Of a stretch of DNA of 64,000 nt, positions 45,553-57,930 are shown piece by piece (the stretch's first letter is position 1; each line of letters starts with the position of its first letter). The notes under the pieces were generated by a model, which was not told the origin of the DNA, did not search any database, and worked only from the letters and a program-made list of their open reading frames with translations. The stretch comes from Neopestalotiopsis rosae (lineage: Eukaryota > Ascomycota > Sordariomycetes > Amphisphaeriales > Sporocadaceae). A program made the position numbers and the translations under genes. The stretch lies in contig JALGAS010000012.1 in NCBI GenBank assembly GCA_023078685.1, positions 868,001 through 932,000 of the forward strand. The letters are read 5' to 3'.

Positions 45553-47318
45553 TTAGTAAACGAGTTTCGAGACGACCAGTGATGTATGACCCATTCTTAA
45601 TGCAACATCTAGTACTCATAGAGGTATGGTATGAGCAGCGGTATTTACAGACAAGTCCGAGAAATTCTTGGCGTCGATCCGCCTGTCATCGCAACGCCTG
45701 TCATCGTAAGACGCGTGGAATTTGTACTCCATAGGTCCGAATACGAAGTAGGGCTGCACCATCTTTCGACATGACGGTAGAACAGAAGAAGATAGTCAAT
45801 CACCAGAGCCATCGTATGTACCAAGATGGACTAGACACGCATCAAACTCCACACACAAGTCGTGGCTTTATGCTGCCGGTTCCCCTAGTGTCTCCATTCA
45901 ACAAGGCAAAATTACCATACCCAGCATGATCACAGCTAGCTATTTCCCAAAAGATCAAGAGTGAAAGACAATCATTGTTTCTTCGCCCAACTCATCTAGC
46001 CGGCAGAGACATCAACCGATTTACATATGAACCGGTAATAAGGACGGAAAAAACAATCCGTGTGACTTCATTGTACGTACATAGGTAGTAATGAGCTGCG
46101 GTTTCCACATGCCGCACCGGATACCGACCCAGAAATCCGCATGCCCACCGGCTCTCGATAGTTTGGATGGGCTGACATGACGAGGACCAGAAAGAGAGGG
46201 ATCTCCAGATAGGAATAACGGGCGGGTCTCCACTTCCCATCGTACACTACTGTAGATCTCGACCCTTTGGTTTTTTCTTCGAACCCTTGAGAGCCCCCAA
46301 GGGACGGGTAGTTGTGGTGCTCTTGCAGAATATAGTGACAACGGCTCCGGCACTCGATACTCTATTGATCCTCCCTTCACCGCTAGCCGTTGGGTTTAGG
46401 ATCCAGAATCCAATAACCAGTGCCGGGCTATAATATGAGGCTTATCATGACGAGAAGCTAGGACTCAAAATCTCCGAGCAGGTAAATCAGCCCAATTTGG
46501 AACGTCAGGAATATTCCGCATTTGGGGTACATAACCATTAGTCACAGTTTAGTAAATATATTTATTTCTTCTCTTTTCAGCAGTGGATCTCTTTTATCGA
46601 CCGAACGCACGTATGGAGGTGGAAAGAGGGCGCGGGTCTCGCGACTAATGCTATGATTTCCGCGCAGAGCCAAGGAATCCATGTATGCGAAGGTACAGAT
46701 GAAAAAGGTAACTAACGATCAATGCAAGCAGGGGTCAGTTCTTTTTCGACCAGTCACGATTATTCATCAATGCCCTTACATGTTATGATTTTTGCTGATG
46801 GTGTCCCGTGACGCAAGAGGCATCATATCATGCCTTATCGAGGCATTTCTTGAGTGTCGTTACACTGCTTTCGCCCATCCCTTGCCCATCTCAGACTGAC
46901 GTTGGACAACGACGCGGCCAACAAAGTGCCGCCAACGGTCATCGAGATGCCACGATACACCCGACCTATAGCGCGATTCGGGTAAGTCAGCTAAGAACAA
47001 ACTAAATTTCTGCGGAGTCGGCCCGCTAGTTCGACAACTAGAGACGTCTAGCCCCGGTACGATGCCCAGGAGCTCCAAATGTCGTTCCCATGTCTCGAGG
47101 CCTATCAGACGTTATGCTTGCGTATTTCATCACTGGGCCCCTCCCGAACATAACGGCCAGACTCGCCCAACAGGGAATGATTCACCGGGATGTATGTGGG
47201 TGATACGGAGGCTTGCGCTATGGCACGTCTCGATACATAAGCACGATAACACCGCCAGGCATTCTGGTGTTTTGGCAGTTGTGATAGAAGCACTTGAATT
47301 ATTATCAGATAGTTCACC
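45553..47318. other. Intergenic between esterase and P450
   Basis: 1.77 kb, no supportable gene in either strand. A short tandem of cgcctgtcatcg occurs near 45679-45706. Confidence 0.55.
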
Positions 47319-49126
47319 ATGTTGCTCGAAACTGTTCTCTCGGACAAGACGATCCTCGGTCTCTCGGCACTGGGCGGCGTCTTGTTTCATCATGTATATG
47401 CCCGGAGGGTAGAAGTCGACTTTAGGGCCTTGCGGCTCATTGGAGTGGCCATTGCGTCGTGTTTTCTCATGACATTATGGTTCATCAATGTCTGGAACCT
47501 GCCGCTGCTCACGGCCCTGTCAAAGCTGCGGCTCTCTGTCTCGGCGTTCTTGACCAGTCTCACAAGCTCAATATTGATCTACCGCGGATTCTTTCACCGT
47601 CTGCGCAATGTCCCTGGACCTTTCGCCGCACGATTTAGCGCATTCTGGACAGTGAAGCAGAGCTCAGGGGAGTATAAATTCCACCGGAGACTACACAACT
47701 GGCATCGCGAGCATGGCGATGTTGTCCGTATCGGTTTGTTACCCCAAGCTTGCGCATGAAACAATGGCAGACTAAATATTGTTTAGCTCCTCGCATGATA
47801 ACTGTCAACCGTGCCGATGCAGTGGTACCACTCATGGCCCTTGGCAAGGGCGTTTGGTGGTCACACCAGGGAAATGATCACAGCAAGCTCAGTTTCTCCC
47901 TTTCGCGACTTTCAGAGGACCACAAGCAGCGAAGACGGCCCTGGGAGCAGGCTTTTAGCACCCCAACTATGGACAAATTTGATGCTGACATACAGGAAAT
48001 CATTGGTGATTTCCTGCGAAAGCTGAACGTACAAGGAACCCTCGACGTTCCCGCAGAAATGGGGAGGCTCTCATTTGACATCATGGCGCTCGTTGGTTTT
48101 GGAAATAAATACGGGACCATGGTCTCGGGCGTATCACACCCTGCTCTCGTAGCCATGAGGAAAGCCCACTACGCTTGGGCAGGTCTGCGTTGGGTGCCTT
48201 GGCTCATGGGTATACTCAGCGCTCTCCCAGGCGGTGGTAGTGACTTTGTCCCCTTTTTGGCCCTGTGCGCCAGTGTGGTCCGTGAACGACAAATTCAGCA
48301 CAAGGCCGATCGTGAGTCTGGCAAAGAGGATTCGCAAGATCGCAAAGACGTAATGTCCCACCTGCTGGACGCCATGGAACAAGGTGGGCCCTCGGCACCG
48401 CCGAGTCAGGAGGCAATGGACTCGGACAGCAGGGTCATGATTGCGGCAGGTGCCGATACAACACAGAGCGTACTGGCGAATTGTCTCTGGTTCATGGCTG
48501 CGGCGCCCTCTGCTACTGCCAAATTACAGCAGCTCTTGGATAACCTCTTCCCTCAAGGTCCAGAGTCCTTTAGTTATGCGACGCTTATTGCCAATAAGGA
48601 GACAATCGAGTGGGTCGATGCCATCATCAATGAAACCTTGCGCATACGCCCAGCCGGAATTAGTGGCAACCCTCGTACGACAGGCCCCGAAGGTCTGATT
48701 ATCCCAGAATCCAAGTTTGGTCCGCAAATCTATATTCCAGGAGACATAGATGTGTTGGCTCCCACGTGGGTGCTTCACCGTGATGAGCGCTTCTTTGAGC
48801 GGGCGACGGAGTTTATTCCAGAGAGGTGGAGTCCGGACTCGAAATTAAAATGCGAAAAAGACGCCTTTTTCCCATTTAATATTGGTAGGTTGCGTTCTTC
48901 ATGTAATCATCCTCAAGCTGACAGTCGTGGTGTAGGCAAGCATGCATGTGTTGGTAAACCACTTGCTTTGCGGGAGGTGAGAAGTGTGGTTGCAAGAGTA
49001 GCATTCGGGTTCGACTTGAAATTTCCTCCCGGCACAAACTGGCAGGCTTATGAAGAAACGATTATGGATGCATTTACCATGGCTTTACCCCCATTCGATG
49101 TGGTATTTACGCCGCGGGTGAGATAG
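47319..49126 (+). CDS. Cytochrome P450 monooxygenase
   Basis: Exons 47319-47733, 47787-48884 and 48936-49126 give 567 residues. Several hydrophobic segments in the first ~95 residues make a long membrane anchor, as in the tryprostatin B 6-hydroxylase-like group. Next come the proline hinge VPGPFAARFSAFW, a C-helix region with WEQAF, the I-helix AAGADTTQS, the ExxR motif in NETLRIRP, the PERW motif in EFIPERWSP, and the haem loop FNIGKHACVGKPLAL with Cys509. The last intron splits FNIG from KHACVG. Enzymes of this type insert oxygen into hydrophobic substrates at the ER with a P450 reductase. It closes the accessory block on the right; a housekeeping gene follows within 75 bp of its end. Confidence 0.9.
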
Positions 49127-49198
49127 GAGACCAATCAATCATCCAAGAATCGGGAGGCATCAGGGAGATTGAGACTTTTTGATGAACAGACAGTAATA

Positions 49199-51247
49199 TT
49201 ACTGAAGTCCGCCAAGGATTGAATCGCCGTACAGCTGTGCCGTGCCGTCCTTGATTTGTTCTCTAATATCATGTTCTAGATTCATCTGGCACACAATTTT
49301 TGCAATACCACCGAGTGCGCTGGCTGAATGGACATAGCGTCTTTTTACACCAGGAGGTGTTTTGATAAGTAATGAGATACAGAGCTCAAGCATGTCTGCC
49401 CAGAGTTGTTGCAGAGAAGCTGGAGGTTGAGAGAGTGCCGGGACATTGTACGCTGCCACGCCTGTCACAACGTCCAACCAGTCGTCCGGTGTTGTCGATC
49501 TGCTTTCCGCGAGTGACATCAGGATTGCCGAGATGTGCTGCCCAAGCTCGTGTTCGGAGCGGCCAGTCTGCTCCGAGGTTGAAAGAATGAGCAATAAATC
49601 CCGACTCAAAATCGACCAACCATTGTGTTCCAAAAGCGCTTGCACGCCATCGTCTTCCTTCAGGATTCCATCGAGTACACCCAGCACAAGTGGGCGTGTG
49701 GCAACTCCGATTCGGGCAGCCGTACTGGGTTGGTAAAGGTCCATGAGGAGGTCTATTAGACCTGTAGCCTCTCGCCTCAAACCTGGAGCATCGTCCTCTC
49801 TTATCCAATCGCCAAGAGATTTCAGAGCTGCTAACAACAAACGGTCCTCAGAGGCAGATTCATGCTTTGAGTCCCAGGCCAGCGTTCTCAAAGATCCACT
49901 GCCGGTATGTGCTTCGGCACTTCGTGCATCGGGATGGAGGCCCTGAGCTCCAGAGACCGCAGCATCCCATCTGTCTCTAAGGTATTCCAGCACTAGTGAC
50001 AGTGCTTCAATAACCGAGTCCCTGAGCTTGAGGAGGAGATCCGGCTGGACATGTTGAAAGATATCGTCAGACTCAGCTTGATCTATCATCTTTAATAAAT
50101 AATTGATGAAGAATGACAGAATTATGAGCGCAGACGTCAGTCTCTCGGAAATGGCTGGATATTCTGCAGTGTTGAGCTTTGCAAGCAAGTTTGGAAGGCT
50201 TGAGCGAAGATCGATTATGATCAGGCTCATGAAAAGATAAGAAAGAGATTTGGATGACTTGAAAATGTCTTGAAACAAAGCGTGGCTAGCTAAATCACCA
50301 TAGGTAACAAGGAGATTAGCAGCACAATTCGTATACGCCTCGCGGCTGACTGCCGTCGGCTTGGATCTTGCTAGATTGTGTACAAAGTTTATCGCCGAGG
50401 ACAACCATGTTGGGCGTTCGAGGAGAAGCTATAATGCATTAATCCCCGAGTCGAGACTTTAGGTCTAATTATTAGAGCATGGTACTTACATCGGGATTGA
50501 CACGACCTAAAGTCTTGCCTAAAAAATCCAACAACGTGACTGCATCCGTGCCTTTGTAGGATGCACAGAGGGAGCTGATGCATTCGTCAATCTTCCGGGA
50601 CATTGCTTTTGTATCGAATTGGTTGCCAGTTGTCCATGTCCACGCCAAGATGGATAAGACCAAGGGCTGCTTTGGGGCTATCTCGATCAAAGGGGACCAA
50701 TCTTGAATTGCAGCAAGTGCATCACTGCCCTTTGAAGATGAGCTCACGATTGTGAGTAACGTTTTGACAATAAAATCAGTCGTCTCTTCCGAGCTTCTTT
50801 GGTCAGCAAAATGGTGGATTCTTGTTCGAAAGAAAGTATATCATACCTTTGGATGATGGCATTCACCAAGAGTGGGACCCGTCCAAGGAGCTTGTCATCA
50901 GCTCTTGCTTCTTCCGGGAGGAGTATGGCAAACGTGTAGACGACATTGGCAGCAAGATCGAGCATTTCCTTGGCATCTGCTTGTTTTGCCCCGGGCTTTG
51001 AACCAGTTCGAAGAAGGCGATCGAGAAATTTGGCAGATATAGAGCTCCATAATGTGATGACCACGGTCTTGTCGTTCCTAAGCTGTTCTGACGAATCTAG
51101 CGTCGACTTCAAAAGGGCAAGACCAACAAAGCGTGAAGTGTCATCCTTTGCCTTGAGCAGCCCTATGATCCTCTCCAATGATGCATTTTGGTTTTGGGAG
51201 CCTGGCTGCTCCAGATGCTTGGAAGGCTGTGCACTTTGTTCGCTCAT
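49199..51247 (-). CDS. Neurochondrin family protein
   Basis: Exons 51247-50847, 50796-50490 and 50428-49199 give 645 residues in frame, with GTATGA and GTAAGT donors. The N-terminal region SLERIIGLLKAKDDTSRFVGLALLKSTLD is the signature of the neurochondrin family, followed by helical ARM/HEAT-like repeats (for example AIQDWSPLIEIAPKQPLVLSIL, NCAANLLVTYGDLASHALF, SASALGGIAKIVCQM). Animal neurochondrin is a cytosolic scaffold in neurons; the fungal members are conserved but little studied. It converges on the P450 and diverges from the CLC gene. I regard it as the first conserved gene right of the accessory block. Confidence 0.85.
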
Positions 51248-51794
51248 TTTCGCAGCGTGTTCATGCTGTTACCCTTCAAGGACTGGATTTGGTAGAGCGA
51301 TGCCCAAATTTGCAGCAAACTTGATGGACCCGCTCAGGTACTATGATTTGACAGAGGCCTAAAAACAAGCGGCAAGATATCTTGGGCAAATGATTTCAAG
51401 GAAAGATTGATACAAGTGCATACCTATGCATACCGAAACGATCTAGGTTAGGCCCAATTTATTCTTTTCAATGTTCTCCTTTGGGTGTGGAAGTTTTTAG
51501 GTTTGGCTCATTGCAGTGCTGTACTTTAGTGAGGTTGGCTAGGTCACAGATCGAAAGCTAGGTAACGACTAAGTAATACCTTCCCATTACCTGAGTGCCC
51601 AGCCTATGACGGACTTTATCGGGGCTTATCGCAGAGCTGCGTAACCCCTGCCACGACGCCCCTGCTCAGCCTTGTCGCAATCATAATGCTTGCGCAGCAC
51701 TCCATCGACTGTATTTAATCGGACTGAACAATTCGAAGTCTTCAGGAGTAGTCGGACGAATGAATATGGCAGTTGCGCCTGCTGTGACTTCAGC
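51248..51794. other. Divergent promoter neurochondrin / CLC
   Basis: 547 bp spacer, presumably a shared promoter region; no distinct site seen. Confidence 0.55.
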
Positions 51795-54601
51795 ATGGCC
51801 AGTAGGATACCCGTAGGAGAGGAGGGTTCGTCATCCTCCTCGCACTCCTTTAGCGACCAACCGCCACCCCGAGCGCATCAGCGGCGCCCCGATAGCGATG
51901 GCAACGATGACGATGACGATGACCTCGATCTGTTCAGCGCACCACAAGATAGCGATTTGCTCGGAGATGACCCAATGAATGAGCCAATGAGCTTCAAACG
52001 GAAGCAAAAGCAAAACGAGACGGTACTGTCACACCCGGGCCGCTTGCTCTCGGCGATTACAGGCAACCGCCTCGGTACACCCCCTCGATCTCCCAACTCG
52101 CGATCGCCCAACATGTCGGGAGGTAACACGCCGACCCGCCTGCAAGGGCTCGGTATCGGGACCCCGACGCGCAGTCAGACAGGCGGTAGCATACTCAATG
52201 GATCAAAAGATGGAATACCCTTGGACTGGTATGTGGAAGGGCCTGGGCGACGAGTTGGCTACGAAGATCTCACGGCCATTGACTGGATCTTTGAATACAC
52301 GAAAGAAAGACAGCGACTACGAGTATTATACTCCAGTGCCACCGGACTGGTGGGATATATACAACAACTTCTCGACGCATCTCAAATATGGTTTATTCTG
52401 GTTTTCACCGGTGTTGCCGTAGGCGCACTCGCAGCAGGTATCGACATTGCGTCCGACTGGCTCGCCGATCTCAAGTCTGGATACTGTGCGTCGGGACCGG
52501 ATGGTGGCGCTTTTTATCTGAATCGGAATTTCTGCTGCTACGGCTACGATCAGGGCGTCAACTGCGTGGGCTGGAAACCTTGGGCTACGGCGCTGGGTAT
52601 TACGAGCGCCGGCGGCAAGTGGTTCATCGAATATTTCTTCTTCCTGATGCTTTCAGTCACTTTCGCCCTCTGCGCTGGAACCTTGGTCAGTGAATACGCT
52701 ATATACGCCAAGCATAGTGGAATCCCCGAGATCAAGACCATGCTGGGAGGATTCATCATCAGGAGGTTTCTTGGTGGATGGACATTGCTCATAAAGAGTT
52801 TGGGCTTGGTACGATTGCCACAATATTAATAGTATCCCGGAATCATGCTAATGGTCTACAGGCACTTGCTGTTGCGTCTGGCATGTGGTTGGGAAAAGAG
52901 GGCCCACTGGTTCATGTAGCTTGTTGTTGTGCAAATCTGCTCATCAAGCTATTTCCCAGTGTCAATGACAATGAAGCCCGAAAGCGCGAGGTTATATCAG
53001 CGGCTGCTGCATCTGGCATATCCGTTGCTTTTGGGGCGCCCATTGGCGGTGTACTCTTCAGTCTCGAGCAACTTTCTTACTACTTCCCCGACAAGACCAT
53101 GTGGCAGTCATTTGTATGTGCCATGACTGCGGCCGTGATGCTGCAAGCCTTTGACCCGTTCCGTTCTGGAAAGCTCGTCTTATTCCAAGTCAAGTACGGA
53201 TCTGGTTGGCATGGGTTCGAAATGATTCCGTTTGCACTGATAGGCATCATGGGTGGCATCTACGGTGGTCTATTCATCAAAACCAACATGGCCGTGGCGC
53301 GTTGGAAGAAATCGACTTCTTGGCCTCTCCCTGGTCCTCTGACCCAAGTCGTACTCGTTGCGCTACTCACGGCACTCATCAATTACCCAAATCACTATAT
53401 GCGAGCACAATCTTCAGAGATTGTCTCTTCGCTGCTTTCGGACTGCACTCAGGTTCTTGATGATCCTTTTGGACTTTGCAAAACCGGTATAGCAACAGCT
53501 GGTACCATTGTTCTTCTCCTCTTTGCTGCCGTGCTTGGATTCTTCCTGGCTTCCATTACATTTGGCCTGCAGATTCCTGCTGGTATCATCTTGCCCAGTA
53601 TGGCCATTGGGGCGCTCAGTGGCAGAGCCGTGGGTATTATCATGGAGATCTGGCAACACAATCACCCAGGCTTTATTGCATTTAGTAAATGCGAACCTGA
53701 TGTTCCATGCATCACGCCAGGCGTGTATGCCATAATCGGAGCTGCCGCGACACTCGCGGGTGTCACGCGCATGACTGTCAGCATTGTCGTCATTACCTTT
53801 GAGCTCACGGGTGCTTTGACGTATGTCCTGCCCATCATGATTGCGGTCATGTTGTCAGTTTGGGTTGGGGATGCATTTTCTCGCCGCGGTATCTATGAAT
53901 CTTGGATCCATTTCAATGGTTATCCCTTTCTCGACTCAGGCGACGATGGACATGGTGCGCAGAGTGTTCCAGATATTCCTGCTGGCCAGATTATGACGCG
54001 CATTGAGGACCTCGTGGTGCTCACCGCCACCGGACATACTATTGCTTCGCTGCGCAATGTATTGGAATCGTGCGAGTACCGCGGATTCCCGGTTATATCG
54101 GATCCCCGCGAGGCGGTCCTATTGGGCTACATTAGCCGTTCAGAGTTGGTCTACAACTTGACCTCGGCGACATCATCACCCCGTAATCTGCCACCAGAAA
54201 CTGAATGTTTCTTCTCGCACCAGCCGCTTGCAGATCCCAGGAGCACACTCGACCTCAGACCTTGGATGGACCAGACGCCCCTCACATTGCCTTCCCGCAG
54301 CTCTCTGCACCTGGCTGTGACCTACTTTCAAAAACTAGGCGTGCGGTACGTCCTGTTCACCGAGCGTGGCGAGCTGGTCGGACTCCTCACCAAGAAAGAC
54401 TGCTGGTTCGTCTTGAATGGGGCCGAGGAGTCGAGAAGAGATCGCCAGGGCTTGCAAGAGGACGCAACCGGCATCGGAGGACGGTTGGGGCGCACCAGAG
54501 AAGAAGGTGACGCCGTGGAGGAGAGAGGCTTGCTGGGTCGGGGAGGCGGCGACGCCGACGAAACGGTCAGCCCTATTATAGACAGAGACGGCATACTATA
54601 A
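51795..54601 (+). CDS. CLC-family chloride channel/transporter with CBS domains
   Basis: Exons 51795-52808 and 52862-54601 give 917 residues. The ATG before ASRIPVGEE is chosen; an upstream in-frame ATG at 51690 is possible. A ~150-residue cytosolic N-terminus with an Asp run precedes the membrane domain. Selectivity-filter motifs are present: KHSGIPEIKTMLGGF, GKEGPLVH with the gating Glu351, and GFFLASITFGLQIPAGIILPSM. At the proton-glutamate position (57 residues after Glu351, as in ClC-5) there is Gln408 in FSLEQLSYYFP. Two CBS domains follow (around TRIEDLVVLTATGHTIASL..GFPVISD and LHLAVTYFQKLGVRYVLFTE). The family moves chloride in plasma, Golgi or endosomal membranes. Closest in type to the fungal ClC-3/Gef1-like group. 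Confidence 0.9.
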
Positions 54602-55188
54602 TATGTGAGTGGGCTTGTAGAAGACGTAGTTTTGTGTAGATTCGTGTCTAGATTCTTATAAAGTTGTGACAAACCTTGAAGCTATTCGTTGTATTCAAGC
54701 AACTCGGGCACTTATTTCATGATTGCAGGGGATCCCACGGCCACCGTGTCGACTTCGCATTGAGTACTAGTAAATATATGCGCTTTCTCAGTCGAAATAC
54801 ATTATCTATACGCGGGGCTCGTATATGTGACTTCCTCGCAATAGCTGGCCAGAACGCTATCTATAAATGCCCACTTGTTCCCATGTTGACAGTGGCCAAC
54901 TTCTTTGCTTATGCTGACACAGCTCAAAAGAAAACCAGCAGAATGTACGGTAGAAAGCCACACAGCTGGCATAGTCATCAAATACTTCTCAGTACCCTTT
55001 CGGTCTCAGTCCCAATCCCTTCCTTGAAAACATGTGGGTATCGAATGCGTCGTGAACCTTCCAAATCAAAAACGCCTGTCCATGCAATACGCCATACTGG
55101 TCAAAGTCTGACCAGATTCACATGAAAACCTGATGCTACTCCAAGCCGATCCCAACTCGCATTGAGCCGAATGCGGGCTCGAATTCAT
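54602..55188. other. Convergent 3' spacer CLC / RING gene
   Basis: 587 bp between two converging genes; no gene seen. Confidence 0.6.
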
Positions 55189-57084
55189 TCACTGGCCAAC
55201 CGGTCTCTTGCCCTTCCGGTTCGCCGTCATGAGCTTGAGCTCGAGATGATAGAACGAGTTCTTCGGCTGCTTTGAACCGGTTTTATTCTTTAGCTCGACC
55301 TTCTGTCTGCATATTGGACATGTCCTCTTGAGATGATCTATATGCAGGGCAGAATGTAGACACTCCGAACAAAAAAGGTGACCTAGAGAAGTTAGTCAGT
55401 AGCGAAACCAAAAAAGTTACATGAAAATAGCATACCACAATGTGTGACTGTCAGACCAGTGGCATCGTCCATGCAGATAGAACACTGGAATTTGCTCAAT
55501 TTCACCCGATTATCCACTGGGGGAAGCTGCGGCTCGGCCGGCAGCTCGTCGGTACCAGTCAGGTCTAGAACATCATCATCATCGCCTTGAGGTGCAGGGG
55601 ACGATTCGGCAAACGGGTCATCTTCGTGTGTTGATGACTGGCGTTTGAGAGATTTGATCGGTCGTGACTTTGTAGACGTGGGAGTCCGCCTCTCAGTCGT
55701 GCCGGCTCTGCTGCCAGTTGTGCTGTCGCGAGTGCGCTTTCTCGAGTTGGGAGCTCGCATCGGCGTGGCGCGATCTAGCGCACGGGGTACATCGCCTTCA
55801 CGCTCCAGCTTAGGGGACGTGAGGTCAACCAGGCTCGGAGCCCTAGGTCTTCGGCCTCTTTCCGATGCGGCGGTGTGGCTAGTCGCTTGAATTGGCATAT
55901 TGTCGGCTGCGTTCTGAAGTTGCGATTGAAAAGAAGGCGCAGGAACTGCTGGATGAAGGCAAGCAAAGGCGTTGTTCGGCCTGGGCGGGGGGCTGCTGAA
56001 TGGTGGCAACGATGGAGATGAGAAGTCGCCGCCCAGCAGTCCAAGGAATTGGTCGTCGCTGTTTGGCTGGCGACTGCCGCCGGAGCCAGCCGAAATGTCA
56101 AATGATTGTTGTGGTTGAGAAGGCCACGAGTACGGAAATGAAGCGCCGTTATTCAAGGTGTCACTTGGTTGTCCTTGCTGGGCGGGTGATGTAGGTAACT
56201 GTTGGTTGATGTAGTTTCCAAGATTGTAGTTGTCCAGGTTCAGGAGTGGGTTGATCCAGGTGTTTGGCGGGGCAAATTGGTAACTGCCAGCAGCAGCAGC
56301 GGCGGCGCTTGTCGGCCCTCCACTGAAGTCAAAGTCAAAGTCGTCGTATGCGTCCCCTAGTGAGATCGAATTGCCTGGCTCTACTGGCATCTGCGAACGA
56401 CCTTGTCCAGAGTTATCTGATACATCAGTGGCACGGAATATTTCGTAAGCGATTGGTTCATTTGCTGTCGCCGTCTCCGTCGCAGAATTAAGTGTTGGTA
56501 CTGGCAGCGTCCACTGCGACAGTGGCGTGCTTCTAAGGGCTCGACGTGGCGGTACAAGAGTACTCTGATTTGTGGTCGCGTTTCGGGATTCAGGTGCGAA
56601 ACTGGGTGACAGACCAAAAGTCTCTGGAACCGACGAAAGATGTCGGCCAGCACTCGGAAACACGGAGCCTGACAGGTCGGGTTCGAGGTTCGTGAGTGTG
56701 GGAAACAGAGGGAAGAACTGGTTGTCCTCGACGGCTGGCCGGAAGGAACCAAGCGTGGTCGGGATCGAAGGATTCTGGGCGCCGATTGTGCCGCTAGCAG
56801 CAATCAGGCCGTCGGCGACCTCACACTCTAGGGCATTGGGAACTTCGTCCCACTGCTGCTGCGGGTCCTCCAGCTCCAGGTCACCGTGATTGTTTAGTGA
56901 TGTTATTTCATCTGTTTGCCTTGAATTAACATGCAGACTTGCTTTGCCAATGTTATAAAATTAACCAAGGACAAAAAAGAGGAGAGAAACAGAAAAAGAA
57001 AATTCAAAAGAGGGCTTCACTGAATTGTTTTTTCCTCGTACCTTGCATGTGCCGCTGCTGCCACAGGCTGTGTCCGTCGTCCAT
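55189..57084 (-). CDS. RING-finger E3 ligase with SUMO-interacting motifs (Slx8/STUbL-like candidate)
   Basis: Exons 57084-57042 (MDDGHSLWQQRHMQ), 56911-55436 and 55382-55189 sum to 1713 nt, 570 residues. A long disordered N-terminal part (Pro/Ser/Gln-rich, poly-Ala) leads to a C-terminal C3HC4 RING: CSICMDDATGLTVTHC, then after the last splice GHLFCSECLHSAL and CPICRQ. The RING is only complete with the third exon. Two SUMO-interacting-like motifs precede it: LVDLT followed by SP (55818-55832) and VLDLT flanked by an acidic run (55557-55571). RNF4 and Slx8-type SUMO-targeted ubiquitin ligases have the same arrangement of tandem SIMs upstream of a C-terminal RING. Nuclear localisation is suggested by RKRTRD and KSRPIKSLKR. 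The assignment to STUbL is inference. Confidence 0.8.
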
Positions 57085-57462
57085 CTTACCCATAAGACGA
57101 GAAGATCTGAGACCACTGCTTGAATTGGGACGATTACTTGCACCATAAGCATGCCCCGGTAGGTATGTAGGAAAATATGCGCTGTAGTTTCCGACCTTGC
57201 AAACGTCACCTCCGACCTGACATCAGCACTGAGATTGTCTGCTGGCTGGCCGAAAATTCCAAGATCCGACGATTCCTCTCCAACGATGCTGGCCGAAGCA
57301 TGAGTGCTTCTTGTTTAAAGACTGTCCGAAAGAAATCGTAAGCTGTCAAAAGAGGTGCAATGAGGCCGAGTTCCGTGGATCCGTCCTTGCCGCAGTGCCA
57401 GTTTTGGGGTCATTTGCTAAGTGTTCTGTTTAGTAAATGCGGCGAATCGTAAGGTAGCCAAA

Positions 57463-57478
57463 GGTGGTGGTGGTGGTA
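57463..57478. repeat. GGT microsatellite
   Basis: Five consecutive GGT units. Confidence 0.7.
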
Positions 57479-57900
57479 TGATGATGGTGAAGAGCACGGT
57501 TTCCCTTTGGAGCAAACGCTGGCCGTGGCTCGTTATTCATATGTCGAGTGTGGTGGCACGGCGCAATCGAGTCTTTGCGTAAACGGAAAGCGCAGCTGAG
57601 ACGAAGAAAATTGAGAATTTACCCAGTCCGGTCGGCAATGAAGGATGATACTGACTTTCTTTCTTGCAAAGACAGCTCACGAAACTATCATTTCCCCGAT
57701 CTTTGCCTACACCTAGCTGTCTAACCTACAAGCTAGCCTACATACCACGATTGGGTGGTGGCTACGAGACTTACACAATAATAGGCGCACCATGAGTACG
57801 CCAGATGCGGCCAAGTCAACGCATGTACAAGGTAGGTGGTCTCGAATCGCCACGACAGCAAGCACATTGTCAGAGATTCACGGAGCGTGCAAGCGGAGAA

Positions 57901-57930
57901 AGCCAGCTAGCTAGCCAGCCAGCCAGCCAC
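57901..57930. repeat. Short tandem of AGCC/AGCT units
   Basis: Repeated AGCCAGCTAGCTAGCCAGCC-type tetramers. Confidence 0.7.
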
